Assembly: GCA_964412195.1 (NCBI GenBank)
Contig: CAYPNP010000011.1
Coordinates: 62,001-126,000, forward strand
DNA length: 64,000 nt
Source: CAYPNP01 sp964412195
GTDB lineage: Bacteria > Acidobacteriota > JAAYUB01
Direction of reading: 5' to 3'
Shown here: piece after piece, positions 8,141-15,612 of the stretch
How the letters are laid out: each line of letters begins with the position of its first letter
Numbering within the stretch: position 1 is the stretch's first letter
The notes under the pieces: generated by a model
Database searches by the model: none
The model's input: the letters and a program-made list of their open reading frames with translations, nothing else
Told to the model about the DNA's origin: nothing
Program-made: the position numbers and the translations under genes

Positions 8141-8853
8141 GCCAGGCACGCCAGGTACCCCCACGCCGGCTCGTCTACCACGACCTCGCAGGACCAGCCG
8201 GCCCGGGCGGCCCGCTCGGCGAGGGTTTCCGGGTCGACGTGGAGCCAGCCGCAGTACGGCCCGCTCTGGCCCGCAAACTCGAGCTGGATGCGGATCTCGC
8301 CGACGTAGCGGCCGGCCTTCCGGTTGGCCTCGTGGTAGGCCAGGTGGCGCGGATCGTCGGTGTGCCGCACGTCCGTCGAATCCAGCAGCAGCCGCCCGCC
8401 CGGAGCCAGCAGCCGCCGGGCCCGGTCGAGGAAGCGGTCCAGCCCGGCCAGGGTACCGGCAATCCCGACGCCATGGCCCAGCATCAGCAGGGTGTCGAAC
8501 GGCCTCTCCTGGAACTGGAAGATGTCCGCGCAGCGGGCATCGCGGACGCTCCGAGCGGTCATGACCGCCACGGCCTCCGGGCTGATCTCGAGGGCGGTCA
8601 CGGACAATCCCCGCTCCTGCAGGGCCAGCGTGTGCAGCCCGCTGCCGGCGCCGATGTCCAGCACGCGCCCACGGCATCTCTCCAGCGCGGCGTTCTCGAG
8701 GGGCGTGAACTCCGCCGGCGCCCGGAAAAAGTGGCCCACCGGCAGCGCGTATTCGACGCCGTCATCCCGCCGGACCGTCAACCGCGCTTCCCTGTTGCCC
8801 TCAAAGTATGCCTTCAGCGCCAGCCCCTGCGGCGACATCGCTTGCGGTTCCAT
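8125..8853 (-). CDS. Class I SAM-dependent methyltransferase
   Basis: A 242-residue soluble protein with a Rossmann-type methyltransferase core. Motif I is VLDIGAGSGLHTLAL (about residues 64-78), the acidic end of strand 2 is VTALEIS, and the post-motif region includes FDTLLMLGHGVG and LLAPGGRLLLDSTDV. It therefore most likely transfers a methyl group from S-adenosylmethionine to an unknown substrate. The N-terminal 55 residues are family-specific. AGGAGG sits 5 bases before the ATG. The final residues WVNG and the stop codon are encoded by an ATTCACC repeat run, so the natural C-terminus may have been altered by the repeat. No neighbour suggests the substrate. Confidence 0.88.
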   Translation of the reverse strand: MEPQAMSPQGLALKAYFEGNREARLTVRRDDGVEYALPVGHFFRAPAEFTPLENAALERCRGRVLDIGAGSGLHTLALQERGLSVTALEISPEAVAVMTARSVRDARCADIFQFQERPFDTLLMLGHGVGIAGTLAGLDRFLDRARRLLAPGGRLLLDSTDVRHTDDPRHLAYHEANRKAGRYVGEIRIQLEFAGQSGPYCGWLHVDPETLAERAARAGWSCEVVVDEPAWGYLACLAWVNG

Positions 8854-8866
8854 GAGCGCCTCCTAT

Positions 8867-9283
8867 TTAACGACCGGTGGATCGTTTCGCGATGACAAGG
8901 CGGATTCCCCTGTCTAGCCGGCCGCTTCGGATCTGTTGCAGGACGTTGCGCAGTGTGGTTCTTTGAGAATCTCGCACCTCATCTCCAAAATACACAGCGG
9001 TCAGGCAGATGCCGCGGGGTGACTGCCGGAACAGGTAGTCCACCGCTTCGGCCAAGAGCGGGATATAGTCGCCTTCAAGCTCCCATTGAGTCGAGGAAGT
9101 GGTGGGATCTACGACAAACGAACAGGAGCACGCGACGGTTGGATCGGACAATTCCAGAAGTTTCGTATCCGGGGCAGTCCGGATCCACTTCATCCTCCCC
9201 CCGGTCTCCGGCACAACACCGCAATAATCATCAAGCGAAGCCGTTGGGATGTCATTCAGTGTTGCTTGGAGAAGAAAGCACAT
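8867..9283 (-). CDS. Hypothetical protein, 138 residues
   Basis: I do not recognise this protein. It is small and soluble, starting MCFLLQATLND. It has a short ACSCSF cysteine pair near the middle, an acidic helix-rich segment (EGDYIPLLAEAVDYLFRQ) and a basic C-terminus (IRLVIAKRSTGR). The chosen ATG at 9283 has only a weak AGGTGA sequence before it. The region from about 8950 to 9390 looks lower in G+C than its surroundings, and codon use is less biased to G/C third positions. This fits an acquired segment. It overlaps nothing on the coding strand and stops 13 bases after the start of the methyltransferase gene. Confidence 0.55.
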   Translation of the reverse strand: MCFLLQATLNDIPTASLDDYCGVVPETGGRMKWIRTAPDTKLLELSDPTVACSCSFVVDPTTSSTQWELEGDYIPLLAEAVDYLFRQSPRGICLTAVYFGDEVRDSQRTTLRNVLQQIRSGRLDRGIRLVIAKRSTGR

Positions 9284-9397
9284 CGGCTCACCTGCATGCT
9301 GAATAGTTATCGGGACGAGACGAATTATTCTACCAAATTTTGGAACTAACCGAATCGGCTCCGTTTGATCAGGCAAACCTGTGAGGAGGATTGTCTG

Positions 9398-9910
9398 ATG
9401 AAATACGAGCGATTTGAGGACCTGCCGGCGTGGAAGGCGGCCATTCATCTGGCGATGGCGGTCTACGCCGTGACCCGGGACCGGTTCTTCGTGCAGGCGG
9501 GCGACCTGCGCAGCCAGTTGCGGCGGGCGGCGCTGTCGGTGTCCAACAACATCGCGGAGGGGTTCGAGCGCGGAACCACCGCGGAACTCATTTCCTTCCT
9601 GTACATCGCGCGCGGATCGGCGGGGGAAGTCCGCTCCATGCTCTGCTTCATCGAGCAGAGCCCGGAATCGGGCCATCTCAAATCTCAAATTTCAAATTTG
9701 AAATTGTTGGCAGAGGATTGCTCCCGGCAACTCAGAGGGTGGACCAACCATCTGCAGAATTCATCCATCCAGGGGCAGCGGCACCTGACCGATGGCACGC
9801 GGAGGCGCGACGCGGCGCGGAAGGACGCGGACGATTTCCAGGCCAAGCTCGCCGAAACCCTGCACCGCGCCCTGCCGAATATTTATCCTGATCCACACTC
9901 GGAGGAGTGA
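9398..9910 (+). CDS. Four-helix bundle protein (S23 / 23S rRNA intervening-sequence family)
   Basis: A 170-residue protein. Residues 1-90 match the four-helix bundle family first found in rRNA intervening sequences: DLPAWKAAIHLAMAVYAVTR, then LRSQLRRAALSVSNNIAEGF and FLYIARGSAGEVRSML. Members are often about 120 residues; their function is unsettled. Here the tail is longer by about 60 residues. Part of it (GHLKSQISNLKLL) is encoded by an AAATTTC-type repeat that is intergenic elsewhere (26125-26160, 42484-42510). GAGGAGGA lies 7 bases before the ATG. No rRNA gene is nearby, so this is a stand-alone chromosomal copy. Confidence 0.85.
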   Translation: MKYERFEDLPAWKAAIHLAMAVYAVTRDRFFVQAGDLRSQLRRAALSVSNNIAEGFERGTTAELISFLYIARGSAGEVRSMLCFIEQSPESGHLKSQISNLKLLAEDCSRQLRGWTNHLQNSSIQGQRHLTDGTRRRDAARKDADDFQAKLAETLHRALPNIYPDPHSEE

Positions 9911-9957
9911 GCGCCTGGTGGCACCAAGAGCGATCTCACATTGACCGAGGCATCAAA

Positions 9958-10455
9958 TTACGACTTCCCCTCGCTTCTGAAGTCGAGAAAGTCGGTGGCC
10001 GGCGGCACGGCGCCGGCCTGGCGGATCAGGGCGGCAGCCTGGCCGCGGTGGTGGGTCGAGTGGTTGACCAGGTGCAGGAGCAGGTCGACCAGCGGATACT
10101 CGAGCTTCTTGCCGGCGATGTTGGTGTAGCGGAGCGGCCGCTCCAGATCGGCTGCCTTGAGCGAGGCCAGAAACTTCGACTGCCCGGCCTCCGCCTCGTC
10201 CAGCTTCCGCCGGAGCTCCGCCGGGTCGGCCGCCTTGGCCCAGTCCGGCAGGGCCGACGGGCTCTCGCCGAGCCAGCGCCGCAGGTAGAGCCACTCGACG
10301 GCGACGATGTGGCCGAGCGTGTTCCGGACCGATCCGAAGCTGCCGCCCAGATCCGCCGCGTACTTGTCGGGATCCAGCTCCGCGGCGGCGCGCAGCAGGC
10401 GGGCGTTGGCCCAGCGGTCGTAGGCGAACAGGTTGTGAATGTCGGGAATCTGCAT
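9958..10455 (-). CDS. DinB-family metal-dependent four-helix protein
   Basis: A 165-residue protein of the DinB/YfiT type. The metal-binding histidines are visible: NTLGHIVAVEW near residue 49, and HLVNHSTHHRGQ near 130-141, which supplies the second and third ligands. Early residues FAYDRWANARLL match the usual N-terminal helix. Members bind Ni or Zn, and some act as thiol transferases for bacillithiol or mycothiol. The substrate here is unknown. GGAGG lies 6 bases before the ATG at 10455. The next gene upstream on the same strand (10578-10973) is 122 bases away and may be cotranscribed. Confidence 0.88.
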   Translation of the reverse strand: MQIPDIHNLFAYDRWANARLLRAAAELDPDKYAADLGGSFGSVRNTLGHIVAVEWLYLRRWLGESPSALPDWAKAADPAELRRKLDEAEAGQSKFLASLKAADLERPLRYTNIAGKKLEYPLVDLLLHLVNHSTHHRGQAAALIRQAGAVPPATDFLDFRSEGKS

Positions 10456-10577
10456 GGGATCCTCCCCCCGTGAGTATGCCTGGTAAGACGCGCTGGCACG
10501 GGCACTGGATGCGCCCAAACCTGCACCCTGTTTCAATCCTCGGATCAGCCGGCGACTTGCCGCCGGTGGGGCGGGCC

Positions 10578-10973
10578 TCAGCCCCCGGCCGCGGGCTTGC
10601 AGCTGTTCCAGATGTCGCGGTGGAGGCGCCAGCCGCCGGCGGTGTTCTTCCAGACGACGACGTACTTGCCGTTGTCAGCCTCGGCGCCGCCCTCGACGTA
10701 GAGGTGGTAACGGCCGACCTCCACGGCGGTTTCGCCGAACGCCTCGACTTCGACCGATTCGAGGCGGGCGTCGCGGATGCCCATCCCCAGCACCACTCCC
10801 CAAAACTCGCGGATCGCGTCGGCCCCGTCCACCGGCGGGAAATTGGGGGGCAGGAGCCGGCCGTCGGGGGTGTAGCCGGCCGCCAGGTCGCCGGCGCTGC
10901 CGCGCCGCACCGCCTCGCCGAAGCGGGCGTTGGCCGCCGCGATCGCTTCCCGGACATTCGTTTCAACACTCAT
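10578..10973 (-). CDS. SnoaL-like / DUF4440-type NTF2-fold protein
   Basis: A 131-residue protein with the NTF2-like pattern. The first helix is IAAANARFGEAVRRGSAGDLAAGYTPD, followed by DGRLLPPNFPPVDGADAIREFW, and strands that include VWKNTAGGWRLHRDIWNS near the end. This fold serves in polyketide cyclases, isomerases and small-molecule binding proteins. No catalytic Asp/His pair can be assigned with confidence, so only the fold is called. The start is supported by GGAGG 6 bases upstream. It precedes the DinB gene on the same strand. Confidence 0.8.
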   Translation of the reverse strand: MSVETNVREAIAAANARFGEAVRRGSAGDLAAGYTPDGRLLPPNFPPVDGADAIREFWGVVLGMGIRDARLESVEVEAFGETAVEVGRYHLYVEGGAEADNGKYVVVWKNTAGGWRLHRDIWNSCKPAAGG

Positions 10974-11148
10974 GGAACGCCTCCTTCAGGATCGGGATAC
11001 GGAGCCGGAACCGGGCCGGCCGGGGTCTGCGGGGATCTCGCCAATTCAATTTCGAAATAGAGAGCTGATTTTCCGTCATTGTAGCACGGCGGGCCAGTCC
11101 CCAGGCACATCGTCAAGCCGGGCACTCCCGACGCGGCCGCGCCGGCCA

Positions 11149-11177
11149 TTGACCAGCCGCGGCCCACGGCGTACAAT
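11149..11177 (+). promoter_or_regulatory. Sigma70-type promoter of the SecD-like lipoprotein gene
   Basis: TTGACC (11149-11154) and TACAAT (11172-11177) are separated by 17 bases. The -10 box ends 29 bases before the ATG at 11207. This is the best-looking vegetative promoter in the first 15 kb. Confidence 0.75.
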
Positions 11178-11206
11178 CCGGACAATCGCACTCCCCGGAG
11201 GCATCC

Positions 11207-12007
11207 ATGAGAACGCCGGCACTGAGTCTCGTCCTGTGCGTCCTGGCGCTCGCGGCCGTCGGCTGCCAGCCCAAGCCCACCCACTACGTCCAGGTCCAGG
11301 TCCGCCTGGAGGCCGCCGGCGTGGACCCGGCCGCGATGCCGGCGCTGCGGGCCCAGGCCGTCCAGATCCTCGACAAGCGGTTCCGGGACGCCGGGATGGA
11401 GGGCGTCCTCCTGCTGGAGGACCCCGCCGCCGCGGACGGGCTGCGCGCCTGCTTCCCCGGCAAGTCGCTGCCCGACGGCATGCCGGGCAGCCTGCTGAAC
11501 CAGACCAAGCTGGAGCTGTGCCTGGTTCATCCCCACGCCACGAAACCGGATACTTCGGAAGCCATCCTGGACCAGTTCAACGGGGCGCTTCCCGAAGGTT
11601 ATCGCCTGGTGCCGTACCTGGGCGGATCGGAGGAGGCGCTGTCCGGTCCGGCGCAGCTCCTAGTGGCGACCGACGCCGTGATCACCGACGCTGACATCAA
11701 GGACGCCCGCCCGGGCGACTCCGAGGGCCAGCCGTCGGTGAGCTTCACCCTGGTCGAGACGGGGGCGGAGCGGTTCGGCCGGGTCACCGCGGCCAACATC
11801 GGCCGCCAACTGGCCATCCTGCTGGACGGGCAGGCCCTGTCGGCGCCGATCATCCAGTCGAAGATCACCGATTCCGGCATCATCACCGGCCTGGGGAAGC
11901 CGTCTGAGGCCGAGGACATCGCCCTCTGCCTGCGCTCCCACGCCCTGCCCTGCAAGGTGGCGATCCTATCCCAGAAAGTTATTACTCGGGAGTCGCTGGC
12001 GCAGTGA
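11207..12007 (+). CDS. Lipoprotein with a SecD P1-head-like domain
   Basis: A 266-residue protein with a lipoprotein signal (LALAAVGC, cysteine at residue 20). The C-terminal half (about 160-258) closely follows the SecD periplasmic head pattern: PSVSFTLVETGAERFGRVTA, then NIGRQLAILLDGQALSAPII, and an EAEDIALCLRSHALPCKVAI end. The N-terminal part also recalls the SecD tail, with VQVRLEA and ILDKRFRDAGM. True SecD proteins carry six membrane segments after this region; here they are absent. The protein may be a free, membrane-tethered version of the SecD head. Its role in export is inference only. GGAGG lies 5 bases before the ATG. Confidence 0.8.
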   Translation: MRTPALSLVLCVLALAAVGCQPKPTHYVQVQVRLEAAGVDPAAMPALRAQAVQILDKRFRDAGMEGVLLLEDPAAADGLRACFPGKSLPDGMPGSLLNQTKLELCLVHPHATKPDTSEAILDQFNGALPEGYRLVPYLGGSEEALSGPAQLLVATDAVITDADIKDARPGDSEGQPSVSFTLVETGAERFGRVTAANIGRQLAILLDGQALSAPIIQSKITDSGIITGLGKPSEAEDIALCLRSHALPCKVAILSQKVITRESLAQ

Positions 12008-12034
12008 GGACGAGATCCCGGCGCATGGCGGTGG

Positions 12035-12108
12035 ACGCGGGGACGGGGAGACGGGGGGACGGGGCGATATCGAAACGGCGAAACGGCGGTGGGGCGAAAC
12101 GGCGATCG
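12035..12108. repeat. GGGGACGGGGAGACGG tract and CGAAACGGCG array
   Basis: The same two families as at 2296-2402 occur here in the same order. No inverted partner is seen at this site. Confidence 0.75.
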
Positions 12109-12211
12109 TATCCCGAGTGGCTGCGACAATTTAAAACCTCGCCCCCGCCGGTTTCGTAGAAAGCACGGGTTTGGGAACCATTCCGACAAAATCCAGCCGC
12201 GAGGTCTGATG

Positions 12212-14464
12212 ATGAAATCCAAGCGTCTCCTGTTGGCCGTCCTCCTGGTGTCGCTGGGCCTGGCCTGGGCCGCCGCCCAGACCGAGCCTGCCGCCGCGCT
12301 GCCGGCGGCGCCGGAGAAACTCTCGCTCGACCTGCTCTTCAGCCCGGCCGCCCGGCAGGCCACCGCCCTGCCGACGACCCTCTGGCTCGGCGACGGCACC
12401 GCCCTGATGATCGACCGCCGCCTGCCGCCGGACCAGGCGGTCATCGAGCGGTTCGATCCCGCCACCGGCAAGCGCGAGCCGGCGCTCGACGCCGCCAAGG
12501 CGCTCTCCTCGTTGAACGCACTCCTCAATCCCAAGAATGAAGAGAAGATGCCCGCCGTCCTGCCCTTCCCCGAGGACGTGAATCCGTCCGGCAAGACCGC
12601 GCTCTACACCTTCTTCGGCGACATCTTCCTGCTGGACCTGCCGACGGCGGCCTTCCGCCGGGTTCTGCGCACGGCCGCCGAGGAGCAGAACATCACCTTC
12701 TCCCCCGACGGCCGCATGCTGGCCTACGTCCGAAACAACAACCTCTTTGTGCTGGACCTCGCCTCCGGCAAGGAGAAGGCCCTGACCAAAGACGGCTCGG
12801 CCACGCTTCTCAACGGCACTCTCTCCTGGGTCTACTGGGAGGAGATCTTCGGCCGCGAGGACCTGGCCTACTGGTGGTCGCCCGACAGCGGCGCCATCGC
12901 CTTCCTCAAGACCGACGAGTCCATGGTGCAGGTCTCGGTCTTCCCGGAGTTCGAGCCGGCAACGCCCAACGTCATCCGCCAGCGCTACCCCAAGGCCGGC
13001 ACGCCGAACCCGGTGGTGCAGGTCTGCGTGGCGGAGGTCGGATCCGGCAAGACCGTGACCGTGAAGCCGCCCGAGCCGCGCCCGGAGTACGTCCTGCGCG
13101 TCAACTGGCTGCCCCACTCCCGGCAGTTCATCGTCCAGGTCTCGGACCGCGCCCAGCACCGCGTCGACCTGCTGCTGGCCGACCGCAAGAGCGGCCGCGC
13201 CCCATCGATCCTCACCGAAACCGGCTCGACCTGGATCAACGTTCACGACGACCTGCACTTCCTGGCCGGCGGGGAGCAGTTCCTGTGGACCTCCGAGCGG
13301 GACGGCCACAACCACCTGTACCTGCATGACATCCGGGGCAAGCAGGTCCGCCAGCTGACGTCCGGCGACATGATGATCCGCGCCTCCAGCGGCGTGGCCT
13401 GGGTCCGCGGCGGCGTCTGCGCCATCGACGAGAAGGCCGGCTTCGTCTACTTCACCGCCACCACCGCCCTGCCGCTGGCGCCGGAACTCTACCGCGTCCC
13501 GCTGGCCGGCGGCGAGACGGTGAAGATCAGCCAGGAGCGGGGGCGGCACCGGGTCAGCTTCGATCCGGCCGCGCGGTTCTACTTCGACGACTACTCCAAC
13601 AGCACCCAGCCGCCCAGCCTCTCCCTCCGGCGCGCGGACGGGTCGCTCGTGTCCGTCCTGGCCCCGCCCAACACGGAGTTCATGGCCAGGCACAAGATCC
13701 AGTATCCGGAATTCGCCACCTTCCGGACCGACGACGGCGTGACCCTGCCGGCCCAGATCGTGAAGCCGGCGGATTTCGACCCGTCGAAAAAGTACCCGGT
13801 GATCCTGTACGTCTACGGCGGCCCGGGCGCTCCCTCGGTCTGGGACGCCTACAGCCGCGACCTGCTCTTCGCCAACCTTCTGGGGCAGCACGGGTATATT
13901 TACGCGGTCATGGACAACCGTTGCGCCTCGGGCCTGAGCAAGACCCTGGAGGACACCTCCTACCTCAAGATGATGGGCGCGTACGAAGTGCCCGACATCG
14001 TTGCGGGAGTAAAGTGGCTGCAGTCCCAGCCATGGGTGGACAAGGACCGGATCGGCGTCTGGGGCTGGAGCGGCGGCGGCACCTTCACCCTGCAGCTCAT
14101 GACCCACAGCCGGGTGTTCAAGGCCGGCATCGCCGTGGCCGCGGTCACCGACTTCCGCTACTACGACAGCCGCTGGGCCGAGGCGGTGATGGGCCTGCCC
14201 CAGGACAATCCCGACGGCTACAAGGCCGGCGGCCCGGCCTACTTCGCCAAGGACCTGAGCGGGCGGCTGCTGCTGGTGCACGGCACCTACGACGACAACG
14301 TGCACCCGCAGAACGCTTGGCGCTTCGCCCGCGAGCTGCAGAAGGCTGGCATCGTGTTCGACATGATGATCTACCCGCTGGAGAAGCACGGCATCTCGTC
14401 GCTGCCGTCCGTCCGGAAGCACGTGTACCAGACGATGCTCGATTTCTGGCTCCGCAACCTGTAA
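12212..14464 (+). CDS. Dipeptidyl-peptidase IV family serine peptidase (S9B)
   Basis: A 750-residue exported enzyme with a signal peptide (residues 1 to about 24, ending AWAAAQ). It has an N-terminal beta-propeller of the DPP-IV type: WVYWEEIFGREDLAYWWSPD carries the Glu motif that binds the substrate N-terminus. A C-terminal alpha/beta hydrolase domain follows. The catalytic triad is visible as Ser in GWSGGG (about 620), Asp in GTYDDNVHP (about 692) and His in EKHGIS (about 726). It should remove dipeptides, typically after Pro or Ala, in the periplasm. GAGG is 7 bases before the ATG at 12212; an ATG one codon earlier is the alternative. It is a single gene, followed by a perfect hairpin made of repeat units. 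Confidence 0.93.
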   Translation: MKSKRLLLAVLLVSLGLAWAAAQTEPAAALPAAPEKLSLDLLFSPAARQATALPTTLWLGDGTALMIDRRLPPDQAVIERFDPATGKREPALDAAKALSSLNALLNPKNEEKMPAVLPFPEDVNPSGKTALYTFFGDIFLLDLPTAAFRRVLRTAAEEQNITFSPDGRMLAYVRNNNLFVLDLASGKEKALTKDGSATLLNGTLSWVYWEEIFGREDLAYWWSPDSGAIAFLKTDESMVQVSVFPEFEPATPNVIRQRYPKAGTPNPVVQVCVAEVGSGKTVTVKPPEPRPEYVLRVNWLPHSRQFIVQVSDRAQHRVDLLLADRKSGRAPSILTETGSTWINVHDDLHFLAGGEQFLWTSERDGHNHLYLHDIRGKQVRQLTSGDMMIRASSGVAWVRGGVCAIDEKAGFVYFTATTALPLAPELYRVPLAGGETVKISQERGRHRVSFDPAARFYFDDYSNSTQPPSLSLRRADGSLVSVLAPPNTEFMARHKIQYPEFATFRTDDGVTLPAQIVKPADFDPSKKYPVILYVYGGPGAPSVWDAYSRDLLFANLLGQHGYIYAVMDNRCASGLSKTLEDTSYLKMMGAYEVPDIVAGVKWLQSQPWVDKDRIGVWGWSGGGTFTLQLMTHSRVFKAGIAVAAVTDFRYYDSRWAEAVMGLPQDNPDGYKAGGPAYFAKDLSGRLLLVHGTYDDNVHPQNAWRFARELQKAGIVFDMMIYPLEKHGISSLPSVRKHVYQTMLDFWLRNL

Positions 14465-14470
14465 AAAGCA

Positions 14471-14554
14471 GATTCACCACAGAGACACAAAGGGCACAGA
14501 GAGATCCATTAATTCATGGATCTCTTTGTGTTCTCTGTGCCTCTGTGGTGAAGG
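14471..14554. repeat. Long hairpin of CACCACAGAGRCACA units
   Basis: A left arm of TTCACCACAGAGACACAAAGGGCACAG type and a right arm of its reverse complement meet at AGATCCAT-taatt-ATGGATCT. The hairpin fills the gap between the convergent peptidase and DUF6599 genes and could serve as a two-way 3' end. The family recurs at about 8023, 15575-15610, 18615-18640 and 30570-30595. Confidence 0.85.
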
Positions 14555-14557
14555 ATT

Positions 14558-15445
14558 TTATGGTTTGCCCGGTTTGGAGGGGAGGAGAAGGCGGAGGGTC
14601 ATCCGCCTCCCCTGCCAGGCCACCGTGCCGTACTTGCCGGCGTAGTCCTTGAAGACCAGCCCGGCCGGCCCTTTCTGTTCCACCTTCAGGTACGGATCCA
14701 GGTTGTCGGTCAGATGGCGGTAGGCCGCGCCGGCGGCGGCGGCGGCGGGGTAGTCGGCGAGCACCAGGGCCGTCACGGCGCCCCCGGCCTCCCGGTAGCG
14801 CGCGGCCACGGCGGTGACTTTGTTCGGCTGCAGCGACAGGATGTCTCCTTCGCCCAGGGTGTAGACGGAGCCCAGGGCATAGGGGCCGCGGATCAGCCGG
14901 GCGGAGTCGGGCACCATCCCCTTCTCCGGCAGCGCCCGCAGCAGCGGCTGCGGCGCCTCGGCCGGCAGGTGGCCGGCGACCCGCGCGGCGAACCGGGCCA
15001 GGGCTTCGGACAGGTCGCCCTCCCCCTTGAGCCGGTTCACCAGGAGCAGGTACCGGCCCTGCTGGAGCATCACCTGATATCGGTCAGCGATGTGCCGGTA
15101 CGGCAGGTCGCGGGTGTGGACGTCCTTCCCGCCTTTCATCAGATAGATCCCAAGGCCGGCCGGCAGGTCGGTCATGCGGTAGATCTCCACGGCGATCTCG
15201 TCGCTGCCGTGCTGGTAGCGCTGCAGGGTCAAGGTCTCGAAGCCGAACTCCAGGAACAGCTCAGCGCCGCCGTCGATGTAGCCGTAGAGGTCCGCCTGGG
15301 TGAAGACCTTCTGCGTGCCGGCGCGGGCCCACCCGGCCACCGCCTGGTCGGCCGGCATCAAGGCGCCGTCCCCCGCCGCCCCCGCCCCCGCGACCCAAAT
15401 GGCGAAGAAGGTCACCCCTACGCAAGCCAGCAGTGTTTTCACCAT
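14558..15445 (-). CDS. DUF6599-type exported protein
   Basis: A 295-residue protein with a signal peptide (hydrophobic TLLACVGVTFFAIWVAGAGAA). The mature part matches what I recall of the DUF6599 family: an early LYGYIDGGAELFLEFGF motif, then VEIYRMTDLPAGLGIYLMKG, and a GYALG-like region near residue 190. The function of the family is unknown to me. Members often sit next to DUF362 Tat proteins, as here (15613-16839 upstream on the same strand, 167 bases away). An AAAGGA sequence precedes the ATG at 15445. A hairpin element (15471-15574) lies between the two genes. Confidence 0.7.
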   Translation of the reverse strand: MVKTLLACVGVTFFAIWVAGAGAAGDGALMPADQAVAGWARAGTQKVFTQADLYGYIDGGAELFLEFGFETLTLQRYQHGSDEIAVEIYRMTDLPAGLGIYLMKGGKDVHTRDLPYRHIADRYQVMLQQGRYLLLVNRLKGEGDLSEALARFAARVAGHLPAEAPQPLLRALPEKGMVPDSARLIRGPYALGSVYTLGEGDILSLQPNKVTAVAARYREAGGAVTALVLADYPAAAAAGAAYRHLTDNLDPYLKVEQKGPAGLVFKDYAGKYGTVAWQGRRMTLRLLLPSKPGKP

Positions 15446-15470
15446 TTCCAGATCCTTTATCCTCACAGGC

Positions 15471-15574
15471 AATTCAACGCAGATTTCCGCAGATTTATTA
15501 TGATCAGTTATGATCTAACCCATTATTCTGATCATAAACAATCATAATTCATCAGCGTCAATCTGCGTTGAATT
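15471..15574. repeat. AT-rich palindromic element, copy 1
   Basis: The ends AATTCAACGCAGATT (15471-15485) and its exact reverse complement (15560-15574) flank an AT-rich centre with TTATGATC / GATCATAA pairs. A related copy lies at 49513-49618. It sits between two genes transcribed in the same direction. Confidence 0.85.
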
Positions 15575-15612
15575 CTTCTTTGTGTCCTTTGTGCCTTTGT
15601 GGTGAAAGCTCC

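Noticed and set aside
12131..14422. 763-codon open frame on the minus strand, antisense to the peptidase gene
   Set aside because: The plus-strand frame codes for a clear S9 peptidase with signal peptide and catalytic triad. The minus frame is low-complexity and follows from high GC at third positions.
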